This document shows, in pieces, positions 12,087 through 21,979 of a stretch of 64,000 bases of DNA. The stretch is from the NCBI GenBank assembly GCA_944470555.2, contig OX104127.1:27295661-27359660 (forward strand), in the 5' to 3' direction. The DNA comes from Heterobilharzia americana. Its lineage: Eukaryota; Platyhelminthes; Trematoda; Strigeidida; Schistosomatidae. The notes below the pieces were generated by a model that did not search any database, was not told the origin of the DNA, and saw only the letters and a program-made list of their open reading frames with translations. How positions within the stretch are numbered: the stretch's first letter is position 1; each line of letters starts with the position of its first letter. Position numbers and translations under genes: made by a program.

Positions 12087-13300
12087 AAAACTCGTTGGGT
12101 GAGATATAAAGCATGTGATAATCTTCTGAAAATATAGTCACTAAATTTATGCTTTGGAAAACAACCTCCAAATTATTTCTGTCACCAGATCATGAACACA
12201 CTTGTCAACATATACATTCCACTGTGGACGAAATCGGTAATACTTGTGGACTTCAGTGAACAGGTCTGCAAAATGTTCAAGTATGGTAAGCCTGACACAA
12301 CGAAATTAACATATTCGTGGATAGACACACACCGGATAACCCAAAGTTAATACAAATGCCGACTGAATATGTGAGAGTCACCTCAAATGCCTACAACAAA
12401 CAACGAATACAAAGCTATACAGTTCCTATTTATCAAAGAGGAAAGAAACATCGGCTCATGATTTACATAAGCATCCACGAAGTATTACTCTCCATAAATA
12501 CTGAACAGCACCAAATCAGCGACTGATGCAGGAGCAACAGAACCATTCCTACAATTCTTCAAAGTGAGTGGTTTTGAGTCCTGAGAACGCTTCTTCAAAT
12601 AATTATGCTGTTAGTTGAAGTTGACAAGATCAGTTCACATTGTCTGAAGACTGCAAACAGGAGTCCTAAAACATGTATCCTAGTTGATGCGCGACACAAA
12701 CCAGTCACAAAATGGTCCTGATAGTCATTCACACATTGGGCACAACTGATAAGTATCGTGATCTCCAGAATAACATTCACGTGGTGTTGAAAATAACCGT
12801 GTAACTCTCAGGAAATGTTCATATTGTATCACAGAATCGAAAGTGTCCTCACTGGATTTCAATAATCATGGAGAGTTACCAGAAAACGTACAAGATAGTA
12901 GCAGTGTTTCAGAGATTCGTGGTGTCTCCTCAAACTAGTTATTTTGTGATGGCGGAGTAGGTGACTGATGGCCAACTATAGTTTCCTATCACAAGTGAAA
13001 GTATTTGAAACCCCGGATAGATGTAAATGCAAATTTTCAAGTCAAGTTGCCAGCTGTAATGCCACCTTACATGCATGCAATGATTCTTGTTGCTGATACT
13101 GAGACGTGAGCCGCCTAGATCAAGTTAATAAAAACCATGACGTTTGCGGACTAAATAACTGATGACCTGTTATTCGAATAATAAATCGACAAAATTGTAC
13201 TCACACAGACCACGGATCGGATAATCTAGAGGTATCTTAATACTGGAAGCACATAAAATTTAGTTCAAAGACGAAATAAAAAAGCACATGCGTTTAACAC
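12087..13300. other. AT-rich spacer, no supported gene
   Basis: No open frame with a recognisable motif; no RNA gene or repeat seen up to the outer edge of the inverted-repeat arm. Confidence 0.5.
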
Positions 13301-15101
13301 GATTTTCTGTATGACAGACGATGTATCCAAGTTAACTTCAAGGATCTCATGCAACAATAATCTTCAACCGGTGCACATTTAAATGTTCATAACTGAACAC
13401 CAGTAATATTGATCTCCGTAAAACTGATGTTTTCGATAGTGTATTGTTCAGTCTACAATGTTTACTGCACCAATGACCACTGTGGATAAAATGATTTCCT
13501 AATCGCAAATAATACCACTTACATCAATGGTTTCAGAGTGTGAGATTCAACAAATCGCGATTTATTTCATCACTGTATTTAGGATAAACAATGTGACTAG
13601 ACATGAGATGATTATATGTCTAAACTGTTTTCACCCCTAACAAAAGTCTCTTGAGTCGACACGATGGCATACTGAAGATTAGAGTTTCACAAGTCGGTTG
13701 GAATATGTATCCGACTAATTATGAAACCCAGAATCTAAATAAAGACCTTTCAAATATACTTGAGATTGATCACGAACTCTATACAAATACTTCTCATAGT
13801 TTTGTGAGATCAAAGTTATCAGTTTGACCAACAGCTATAGAAATTCGATGAACATGACTTCGATGTCTGATAGTTTATCACTCAGGTAGTCTGTAGCCGA
13901 ACCTACCAAATCTTTGCGTTCATTCACATAACATCTCAGGAAGATATTCAGTGAGCGAAAAACTGAGAAACAGATATAACAATTTAATCTACAGGATTTA
14001 AACAAACCTCTCAACTGAAATAACAATAAGTCAACAGATTAACTCAGTGCTGAAGCCCAAAAATGAAGCAGTTTCCTCCAGTTGTGCTCAAAATCAGAAG
14101 TAAAAGTCCCACTAGCTATTCGCTACACTCCAGTCAAGATTGTGTGCATAACCCTCATAGAGCTGAACGAAAATGATGAGGTTCATTGTGTGGTTGGTAC
14201 TGTATCCTACAGATACAGACCATTCCAATAACAACATTGCTTAAAACAGTCAACTGTAGCCTTTTTGGGAAGAGGCAATCGTCCAATGAAATCAAAGAAA
14301 GGATCAACGAGAACCAGTTAAGCGATTCTCCAGACGACCAAACTGACTAATTGACCGAGACTAGTTCATGCCAAAAATCAGTCAGGAGGATGAACTCAGA
14401 TAACTAGGATGAAGGTCATGCACACAACGAAAGTAGGCAGGTAGTATGTGGATAACGAGTATGGAGGGATTGTCAAGCGAACAGGAGTGAATGCGTGTGT
14501 CATAGGATTGACTGCATTGCGAAGGAAACCGCTTAGAGTATGAAGAAGTAAGTGCAGACGATAGACAGACATAACACATTTTAAAAGCAAGACCATATTA
14601 TAATAATGTTTACATGCTCTAAACTGCTTAACGATGATTGGCACACAACACTCTATAACCTTCAACATAATTCAGTGAAAAATACGCGCACCCGGTACCT
14701 GAAGCATAAATGTGACTGCGGGTAAGAGACTGACTGGTAAAATAATTGCAACCTGTTCTCAACATTTCAGAAATCAGTCAATGAAACGATTTCATCAAAT
14801 CACATACCACAATGTTCGTGTGCATTGGTTGCACAGTGCTGAGTGATCTACAACGCAGCCTACATACATCTGGCTTTCCCCCAATTTCAAATCCATGAAT
14901 TACCTCCTATTATTTTAAAAGTATCATGGAGTAATCCAGACAGCTGTTGAACCAGAATGTTCACAGTAGCTAATAATCATATATTCATGCAACTGACGTA
15001 TGGTGTCGATTTGAATGGACTAAATTTGTAGGTTTCAGGAGCCTAGTAGTTTCATTCACACAGCAAGTAATTAAACCTATCATATGAAACAAAACATCTC
15101 A

Positions 15102-15441
15102 CTGTTTGCTGCCACGTCTGAGGGGAACAGTCACCGATTAGCCTACGATCAACATGTACTGGATAATTTATACATTTAGAAAAAGACTGATTGAGTGAAG
15201 AAATATATTTCTTTTCAATCAGGTCTTCATCTTGGGCTCCACACTAATATCCATAGTTTTACCATTTAATCAAATTACCAATCACGTGGTGATGTTTCGG
15301 AAATAATGATGTAAATAATCAATAGAGTTACTAAAATTGGGAATATGAATATTGATAGAGACAAGGGGTTGGGGAAGAGGTGCACAAAATAAACCTAGGA
15401 GTTACATCAAGTTGACGGCCACGGTAATGAAAGTGGTCGAA
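15102..15441 (+). repeat. Left terminal inverted repeat of PLE copy A
   Basis: Reverse complement of 16888-17227 (positions sum to 32329 throughout, so no indels). The outer 30 bp show a few mismatches and the inner part is almost identical. It abuts the RT frame directly: the N-terminal part of RT is missing at this junction. Confidence 0.9.
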
Positions 15442-16513
15442 ACCTACTGGAACCGTTACACCTAGACTTTACGACCTACAGAAACTGCATAGAAACGGTC
15501 TGCTTCTACGACCAGTTCTTGATATGACTAACTCTCCGTATCATACAACAGCAAAATGGTTGGTACGACTTTTGATGCCTCTCCACAAAGAAGTTGTGAA
15601 GTACAGTCTCAAAGATACCTTTGAATTTGTCAGAAAGATTGAGGATCTGGAAGTAGATAATAAGTTAATGATTTCGTGTGACGTTTCATCTCTTTTTACT
15701 AACGTTCCTCTAATAGAGACAGTAGACTTTATTTGCAACGAACTCACGAAGCACGGCATGGAAATAGGTACTCCAGTCTCCCCATTGAAAGAACTTCTTC
15801 TCAGGTGTACGATGAATGCACAATTTCTTTTCAACAATGAACTCTACCGCCAACCTGATGGTGTTGCCATGGGGTCACCCTTTGACACGCTCTTAGCAGA
15901 TTTTTTTCTGGCAAAACTTGAGAATGGTCCACTGAACGATACTATAAGCCGTTTAGAGTTATATTGTTGTTACATTGATGATACCTTTATAGTTATCAAA
16001 AGTGAGACTGATAAGAATGCTGTTCTGAATAAGTTCAATAGTGTTCACCCGGCAATCAACTTCACAATGGAAGAGGAGAAAAATGATAGTATCCCATTTC
16101 TTGATGTTCTATTGGTAAGAAGATCAGATGGAACCCTGAAGCGAAGTGTTTATAGAAAGCCAACATCAACAGGTCATTATACGCACTTCTTCAGTGCTTT
16201 ACCCCTCCAATACAAAAGGAACCTAGTGAAATGCTTAGCATACCGTGCATCAGCCATTTGCTCAGAGGATGCTATAAATGAAGAGTGCGCCACCATCCGT
16301 GATCTGCTGAGTAACAATGGCTACCCAGACAAGTTTGTAACTACGCACATGAATATTACGAGGGTTAAGAAAACAATGCCAACAGTTCCTAAGAAGCAAA
16401 TATTCTTTAAGCTGCAATTTAAGAGTGATATTGCCAGTGAGACCATTACACAACGCATAAAAAGAGTCTTGTATAAAGCACTCCCAACCGCTAAATTATG
16501 TCCCGCCTTCTAA
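15442..16513 (+). pseudogene. PLE reverse transcriptase, N-terminally truncated
   Basis: The frame is open from just inside the inverted repeat, before the first ATG (15524), with RT block residues PRLYDLQKLHRNGLLLRPVL, and continues 329 codons from that ATG. Counting from it: the NSPYHTTAKWL block at residues 3-13, motif A with Asp53 (SCDVSSLFTNVP), motif B GVAMGSPF at 113-120, motif C YIDD at 150-153, and the downstream IPFLDVL and YRKPT blocks. This is the Penelope RT layout, related to telomerase RT. The normal N-terminal part before the LPKIHK-like block is lost. The frame ends at TAA 16511-16513, and the endonuclease resumes in the same frame after it. The catalytic residues look intact but the protein is incomplete. 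Confidence 0.85.
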
Positions 16514-16904
16514 AACCGCCCGATTCCAGGTGCAAGAAACAAAGACAAACTGCCTGATTCTACCACTTCTATGTGCATTTATCAATTCAACTGCTGCTGT
16601 GGAGCGAGTTACATTGGGCGTACAATGAGGCATTTCCATCGTCGAATTTCTGAGCACCACTCATCATGGTTGAACAAGGCACAAATTAAAACTATAAAGA
16701 GCTCCATACTTGCACACTCAGTTGACACGGGACATCAAGTGGTTACTGGGAAAGCAGAAAGCCTTCAAAATTATCCATCAGATTCCAATTAATTCACCTC
16801 ATGGATTACGCACTCGGTTACTTCACATAGCAGAGGCGATTGCAATCCACCTTCACAAACCTAGCCTTTGTATGCAAAAGAAGTTTGTTCGACTACTTTC
16901 ATAA
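16514..16904 (+). pseudogene. PLE GIY-YIG endonuclease domain, broken
   Basis: Directly downstream of the RT stop and in the same frame: CIYQFNCCCGASYIGRT, then R(R)ISEH and W(L), the YIG-R-E-H core typical of Penelope endonucleases, with the cysteine cluster that precedes it in this group. After the DTGH block (about 16720-16740) the frame shifts, and the remainder (FKIIHQI ... LLHIAEAIAIHLHKP) is read in another frame up to about 16904. One in-frame stop and one frameshift therefore disable the polyprotein. Both defects are shared with copy B, so they predate the duplication. Confidence 0.8.
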
Positions 16905-17227
16905 CCGTGGCCGTCAACTTGATGTAACTCCTAGGTTTATTTTGTGCACCTCTTCCCCAACCCCTTGTCTCTATCAATATTCATATTCCCAATTTTAGTA
17001 ACTCTATTGATTATTTACATCATTATTTCCGAAACATCACCACGTGATTGGTAATTTGATTAAATGGTAAAACTATGGATATTAGTGTGGAGCCCAAGAT
17101 GAAGACCTGATTGAAAAGAAATATATTTCTTCACTCAATCAGTCTTTTTCTAAATGTATAAATTATCCAGTACATGTTGATCGTAGGCTAATCGGTGACT
17201 ATTCCCCCCAGATTTGGCAGCAAACAG
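16888..17227 (-). repeat. Right terminal inverted repeat of PLE copy A
   Basis: Inverted copy of 15102-15441. The inner boundary of the large duplication (17163) falls inside it, so its last 64 bp have no counterpart in copy B. Confidence 0.9.
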
Positions 17228-17622
17228 AAATAAGTTCACGCAAAGCTCTAATGATGAACAAGTTACTTGGAATGACACCTCCGGATAAAGGAACAAGCAC
17301 AGTTGCCTTGAGCGAAACGGGCTACGTTAACATGTTACATGAACTACTTAACCACCAAATAGTGTTTCTTACACTGAACTGAAACCAAACAAAGGTTCGA
17401 TAGCTGCACACAGAGATCACTGAAGAAAAGAGCTCAATTTAGAATCATCTTAGAAAGATGAGAGCTATTCATCAAACAAGAATAAATTAAACAAACCAGT
17501 CAGTACTGATACACAGTGTGACAGTAAAACTACAATTTCACTCCAAAAAAGATTCTCGATCAACGTGACCGATGGAGAACATGAGTCAAAGAGGTCAAGG
17601 TGGGAAAACATCTATTCCTCAG
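17228..17622. other. Spacer inside the inverted repeat, no supported gene
   Basis: AT-rich sequence with no recognised coding or RNA feature, leading up to the TATA-like element at 17623. Confidence 0.5.
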
Positions 17623-17630
17623 TATAAAAG
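17623..17630 (+). promoter_or_regulatory. TATA-box-like element
   Basis: tataaaag, 58 bp upstream of an ATG that opens 76 codons. The match to the TATA consensus is good, but nothing else confirms a promoter here. Confidence 0.3.
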
Positions 17631-17687
17631 CGGACAACACACAGTGTCACTAAAATCAGTGTCCAAACATTCGTGCAACATTCAGAT

Positions 17688-17918
17688 ATGCATCACTTCT
17701 TCATTAGGCTAACACTGAATGTCACCAAGTCTCATGATGAAACGTCCACGACAAAATTTGAAAGTTCAAGGAAAACCGAAACCACCACCATTCTCGTTCT
17801 GAACTACAAAGATGTTCCATCATTCCAGGTACAATTACTTTGGGAAAGTATTCGCTATGCAGTTAAGATTGAATCAAAAGTTTGTGTAGAAGTACTAGGG
17901 GTGTCCATTTCGCAATGA
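17688..17918 (+). CDS. Hypothetical small ORF behind a TATA-like element
   Basis: 76 codons from ATG 17688 to TGA 17916-17918. No family is recognised. The product would be Thr/Ser-rich (DETSTTKFESS, KTETTTI) and has no signal peptide or membrane segment. A potential 5' splice site (cattccag|gtacaa near 17828) lies in the middle, so it could be a first exon of a gene otherwise not seen. It sits in the spacer of the inverted repeat, upstream of the cystine-knot-like gene and in the same orientation. It may be spurious. Confidence 0.22.
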   Translation: MHHFFIRLTLNVTKSHDETSTTKFESSRKTETTTILVLNYKDVPSFQVQLLWESIRYAVKIESKVCVEVLGVSISQ

Positions 17919-18194
17919 CGGCATTGCATCATACATCGAAGCTGAGAGCGAAGCAATTCACCACAAATTTCATCTGATGAATAACCCTGATTTTTTAACA
18001 CAATCTTAACACAGGTAGATAATCTCTGCTGGATTAATTGTATTGCAACACGTACTGGTTATGATCCAGGAGAAATAATTCACGACTCAATAATCACACC
18101 TTACTTTCGACAAACGAACCAGCTAATCGCATCCCCCTTATCACTTCCATTTTTCATGTTTAAAAGAAAGAAGGCTAACTGCAGAGGTTAGAGA

Positions 18195-18500
18195 GACTGG
18201 GTCCTGGTAACAGGTGTGCAGCGTCACCACTTACCTGACTCACAGTTGTCATTACAGTATCATTGATGACAGAGTCAAAGAGGAATGGAGAAATTAGACG
18301 GCCCTGCCTAACCCCATGATTGGTTAGCAACAATGTGCTAGGATGTGGATGCAAGCCTTCATTCTACCTGATGTGTTCCAGTATACTGCCCTCAAGATGT
18401 TAACAAATTGATCGCCGACATCTCTCTCTAGCAGACAACTTCAGAGTACAGCTCTCTTCAATTAATCCAAGTCAACCGACTTTCAAGCATCTCAATCCCT
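18195..18500 (-). mobile_element. Degenerate non-LTR RT fragment (RTE-like)
   Basis: On the minus strand near 18345-18240 one reads NHGVRQGRLISPFLFDSVIN, a damaged form of the LINE RT block GVRQGCxxSPFLFNxxIDD. Sequence upstream of it on that strand reads like the preceding SIRQ/GxLLxxxFxxG region. No boundaries, tail or target duplication could be defined. Confidence 0.55.
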
Positions 18501-18745
18501 TTCTTCAATCTCACTGAAATACGACGAATAAGCTAAACAGCCTTGAAGTATTCTCAAGTGATGATCATATGCTAATTACACTGTATGAAAAGAGATGTAT
18601 CCAGCAATATCAGTTAATTGTTATGCTCCACTAACCTAAATATTCATACGTGATTTATTGTTCATCCAGTCTAACAGTCAAGCAACTGATTCACCTTTAA
18701 AGTACGACTGAGCAATTAGCTTCGTCTACAGCTTAATCTTCTGAG

Positions 18746-18753
18746 TATAAATA
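18746..18753 (+). promoter_or_regulatory. TATA box of the two-exon cystine-knot-like gene
   Basis: tataaata lies 47 bp upstream of the ATG at 18793. With normal spacing, transcription would start at about 18776, giving a 5' leader under 20 nt. Confidence 0.5.
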
Positions 18754-18792
18754 AGGGTGTGAAAATTGAGATGCTTGAGCATTGCGAACAGA

Positions 18793-18865
18793 ATGAGTCA
18801 AATACTTCGTTTAATTCTCTTCATCTCTCTACTCTGTATATTTGCTTCAGAAGTTGATTCACTGC
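18793..18865 (+). other. Coding exon 1 (signal peptide) of the cystine-knot-like gene
   Basis: Encodes 24 codons plus the first base of codon 25. A longer in-frame upstream reading starts only at TTG, and the ATG at 18771 is in another frame, so 18793 is the preferred start. The donor actgc|gtaag is a near-perfect 5' splice site. A retained-intron reading would run on to 19068 but would lose all the cysteine modules. Confidence 0.65.
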
Positions 18866-20847
18866 GTAAGTTGTATTGTATAATCTGTTATATTTGTCTT
18901 TGTCTTGTGAGCTCTAAGGCTTTTAGTGAAATGAACGAGAGCATGGTAGTTTCTCTCAGTTGGATGACACTCAATCAGTCATCGCGAATTAATTTAATAT
19001 CTTTGCATGACACAAACAGTTTGGAGTACTTCATACATTTCTTTTTCCGAATGATGTTATATGACTGACATTAGATATAAATTGTTGTTGTGTAAGTCAC
19101 TGCTGGTTTGAAATGAAATTGGTTTCAAAATCTCTATGACTTACACAAAAGTGGTCTATATCTAATGTCAACCTTTTACTCAGAGCCCAATATTTGCCAT
19201 ACTATATGATCAAGTCTTCATCATAGTTTATATAAAATGCTAGATGATTTTGCGAAAACAGTATTTGCAGCATAGGTGACATCTTTTCATCTCATGGGAT
19301 TTTGATCAGGTTCATATAAGCTGAATAAGGAAGTATGTGATCAGTGTAGGAAAGGGTTGACAAACATCTAGTATACCAGGTTATGTTTTCAATAACACAA
19401 AGACAAGCAATACAACTCATGATGAGAAATGTGATGATGTAGTGAATTCAGTGACACTGGAGGCACGCTACATAAAGCACACAGAGGAACATTCAAGAAT
19501 GAGAATAGATATGACTAAGAGTAATTGATAAATCAAAGTACGAAAGCCTCTGAATTGAGTGATATATGTGTGTGAGATGACTTTCCTTGTACTTTGCATT
19601 GTAAATGGTTCTAGTCTTTCTAAGATTAACAGGCATCTATTTTACTTGATTCAGTAGATGTATCAGGCAATTTGATAAACCTAGTAAAGCGCTGTATTCT
19701 ACAGAACTGCTGAAAGAATTTCTCTTGTTTTAGGTTTCTAATTCTCCAAGTGAATTGTGTTATTCTTTCTTAGGGTGATTATTTTCTTCTCTAGTCAGGT
19801 ATATGTTGTTAATGAACATACTTTGCCATGGAATTACTTCATCATACTCCACAAATCGTGTTCTCATTTAATTACTCAACTTCAGATATTTTGATTCTGC
19901 ATAAAAGGGATAATCTGGAGTCCAGCAATAAGTCTCACATCTCTCTTACACTTATTCATTCGACTCATCAACATGAGTTGGTCACCAATGGGTGACTCAC
20001 TTAGCCGTCTGGTGCTATCTTAGTTGTGTTAGCACTGGTCGAAATCTTTCGATCAAGTCTTGTAATGTGGTGACTAAGTGGATTGTCATGATGCTGCAGT
20101 GCATTGCATTTTGATGTTACATGGTGGATGTCAATCAACAGAACTTCTTTAGTGGTTAGGTCTGTGAATTTAACAGTTAGTGATACGGTCGAGGGGACAC
20201 TGATTTCCTTTTCACTACACATGCACTCCACTAATGAGTGCTGACAAGCATAAAACACAGTTTCAGGGTTTCCCTTCGATTCACTTCCACCATATAACGT
20301 CAACAAGTAAGTGCATTTAAAGGTATTTTCCGACCGAATAAACATCAGAAATGATGATTAAAGCACAGAAGTTATGCATTCTCTTTTGTATTCACACCGA
20401 AATGGAATCACCGACACCACCGTTTTTCACAAATATACATTCAGTCTATGTTTGATATTGGGGAACTTCCAGAATCGTCACACGCCACGTTATTGTTTCA
20501 ATCATTGTTTAGCGTATTACATAGCATAACAAATATCGTGCAGGCGATCGACTCATATTTCTCCGATACTATGCAAGATTCTTTGTTACATTTCAGTGTT
20601 AGTTATTTCAGTCAACATCCTGGTCACTAATGTTGGGTTATAATGTCAAATAATTTTGTTTCCAGTTAGATGTCGTGGACTAAGAGAACGTTGTGATTGG
20701 AAAAGACCATGTTGTCGACATCTGACTTGCTCAAATGGACGGTGTCATCGTAGACGTTGGTGTCCTAGATGTCGCGGGCGTCCGTGTTGTTGGCCTAAAA
20801 CATGTTTGTATGGCAAATGTAAAGTTGTCTACTATGATTATCACTGA
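18793..20847 (+). CDS. Two-exon gene for a small secreted, basic, 12-cysteine protein (two ICK-like modules)
   Basis: Exon 1 coding 18793-18865; intron 18866-20665 with consensus ends (tgc|GTAAGT and ttttgtttccAG|); exon 2 20666-20847. The coding parts add to 255 nt, exactly 84 codons plus stop, with the frame preserved across a phase-1 junction. Residues 1 to about 20 form a signal peptide (MSQILRLILFISLLCIFASE). The rest is Arg/Lys-rich with twelve cysteines: C27, C34, C40, C41, C46, C51 and C57, C60, C65, C66, C71, C76. The module spacings are C-x6-C-x5-CC-x4-C-x4-C and C-x2-C-x4-CC-x4-C-x4-C, the order of inhibitor cystine knots. Both modules share RP-CC...TC..G[RK]C, implying internal duplication. 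I do not recognise the family. Such folds are used for channel ligands, enzyme inhibitors, antimicrobials and signalling peptides, and no role is assigned. The product is probably exported. Confidence 0.7.
19066..19170. repeat. 105-bp imperfect hairpin in the intron (MITE-like)
   Basis: Terminal inverted repeats TGACATTAGATATA (19066-19079) and its complement (19157-19170) match perfectly over 14 bp. A second perfect block, tgtaagtca at 19091-19099 with tgacttaca at 19137-19145, keeps the same axis. The 37-base loop contains the smaller palindrome tttgaaa...tttcaaa. This shape suits a miniature inverted-repeat transposon or a structured RNA. No clear target duplication, so class unknown. Confidence 0.6.
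20001..20345 (-). other. Unrecognised antisense open frame inside the intron
   Basis: 114 codons on the minus strand from ATG 20345. There is no domain, signal peptide or transmembrane segment I recognise. It contains several cysteines and a Ser/Thr-rich stretch. It lies wholly inside the intron of the plus-strand cystine-knot-like gene and may be a chance open frame or a relic of an insertion. Confidence 0.15.
20666..20847 (+). other. Coding exon 2 (both cysteine modules) of the cystine-knot-like gene
   Basis: Preceded by a T-rich acceptor (aataattttgtttccag). It encodes all twelve predicted mature cysteines and a Tyr-rich tail, ending at TGA 20845-20847. Putting the whole mature region in one exon after a signal-peptide exon is a common layout for secreted cystine-knot peptides. 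Confidence 0.65.
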
Positions 20848-20878
20848 TGACACCGTATTCAACACTGAAACCATTTTC

Positions 20879-21043
20879 ATTAAAAGACAGTAATCTACCC
20901 ATCTACATTTCTGTTGACATCTGCGTAAATGAAGCTATCTGTGAATGCTTATTAAAATTTCGAATTGCAGTGTGTTATTTTGATTCAAGTGTCTGATGCA
21001 CGTGGTGGTTGATGCTTGCTTTATCTTAAAGTAGTCAAATAAA
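20879..21043 (+). terminator. Candidate polyadenylation signals of the cystine-knot-like gene
   Basis: attaaa at 20879-20884, 32 bp after the stop codon, and the canonical aataaa at 21038-21043. Either could define the 3' end; transcript data are needed to choose. Confidence 0.35.
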
Positions 21044-21329
21044 ATGATGTTTGTGGAGAGTTTGTCTTTTTCATGTGTTGTATTACTCTTTGAATTTAGT
21101 CTTATCATCATGCCTACCAAATTCAACTGATTCATAACATACAAGCTTCATTGAATCTGACTAAACAGAAGGGAGAATGCCTGTTTTTGTTAAATCGGAC
21201 TATGAATATGAGAGGGTGAGGTCAATGATAGAAGTAGACCAATACGTTCTCATTTTTGGTGGTAGTAATTTTCTCACCCACTTGGCATACAGACAAAACT
21301 GGAGTGTATACATTACGTTGAATATACCC
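21044..21329. other. Spacer up to the right arm, no supported gene
   Basis: Ordinary AT-rich sequence; a 61-codon open stretch at 21177-21362 runs into the inverted repeat and is not credible as a gene. Confidence 0.45.
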
Positions 21330-21588
21330 ATTTATACATTTAGAAAAAGACTGATTGAGTGAAGAAATATATTTCTTTTCAATCAGGTCTTCATCTTGGG
21401 CTCCACACTAATATCCATAGTTTTACCATTTAATCAAATTACCAATCACGTGGTGATGTTTCGGAAATAATGATGTAAATAATCAATAGAGTTACTAAAA
21501 TTGGGAATATGAATATTGATAGAAACAAGGGGTTGGGGAAGAGGTGCACAAAATAAACCTAGGAGTTACATCAAGTTGACGGCCACGG

Positions 21589-21979
21589 TTATGAAAGTAG
21601 TCGAACAAACTTCTTTTGCATACAAAGGCTAGGTTTGTGAAGGTGGATTGCAATCGCCTCTGCTATGTGAAGTAACCGAGTGCGTAATCCATGAGGTGAA
21701 TTAATTGGAATCTGATGGATAATTTTGAAGGCTTTCTGCTTTCCCAGTAACCACTTGATGTCCCGTGTCAACTGAGTGTGCAAGTATGGAGCTCTTTATA
21801 GTTTTAATTTGTGCCTTGTTCAACCATGATGAGTGGTGCTCAGAAATTCGACGATGGAAATGCCTCATTGTACGCCCAATGTAACTCGCTCCACAGCAGC
21901 AGTTGAATTGATAAATGCACATAGAAGTGGTAGAATCAGGCAGTTTGTCTTTGTTTCTTGCACCTGGAATCGGGCGGTT
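21589..21979 (-). pseudogene. PLE copy B GIY-YIG endonuclease, broken
   Basis: Same residues as copy A (cysteine cluster, SYIGRT, RRISEH, DTGH), the same in-frame stop before it and the same frameshift after DTGH. The separate frames translate identically to copy A. Confidence 0.8.

Larger units (their letters stand above)
13301..17163 (+). repeat. Left arm of a 3.86 kb inverted repeat
   Basis: The arm is the reverse complement of 21330-25192. Paired positions sum to 38493 from 13835 through 17163, so there is no net length change across that stretch; one base of slippage occurs nearer the outer end (the sum is 38492 at 13321). Open frames in the flank (for example 63, 65 and 90 codons) translate identically in the two arms, and the 329-codon PLE frame differs at only two residues. 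The arm includes 1.8 kb of unique flank plus most of a PLE, so it is a segmental inverted duplication and not two independent insertions. Confidence 0.95.
15102..17227 (+). mobile_element. Penelope-like element copy A with terminal inverted repeats
   Basis: A 2.13 kb unit bounded by 340-bp inverted repeats that encloses a truncated RT and a GIY-YIG endonuclease frame. Ends pair as ctgtttgctgcc (15102) with ggcagcaaacag (17216-17227). No target duplication is evident. PLEs are retroelements with terminal repeats in direct or inverted arrangement, and partial tandem or inverted repeat copies are common among them. This copy has both repeats complete and so appears to be the original of the pair. 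Confidence 0.85.

Noticed and set aside
13835..14668. Frames of 63-90 codons that are identical in both inverted-repeat arms
   Set aside because: Their identity follows from the recent DNA duplication and not from selection on protein; no motif is visible.
15405..15450. Hammerhead-like arrangement in the PLE terminal repeat (ttgacg, stem ggccac/gtggtc, cgaaac)
   Set aside because: Stem II and GAAA look right and PLE hammerheads are known. However, the first core segment lacks C3 and A9, and no matching stem I strand plus cleavage triplet follows locally, so it is not called.
16262..16453. Antisense frames within the PLE RT (and 22040-22231)
   Set aside because: They are shadows of the RT frame and mirror each other only because the arms are duplicated.
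18766..19068. 100-codon open frame reading through the GTAAGT donor of the cystine-knot-like gene
   Set aside because: It begins at TTG, reads into the intron and loses all cysteine modules; the spliced reading explains the signals better.
20448..20630. 60-codon frame just upstream of exon 2
   Set aside because: It lies in the intron, has no acceptor that would join it in frame, and has no motif.
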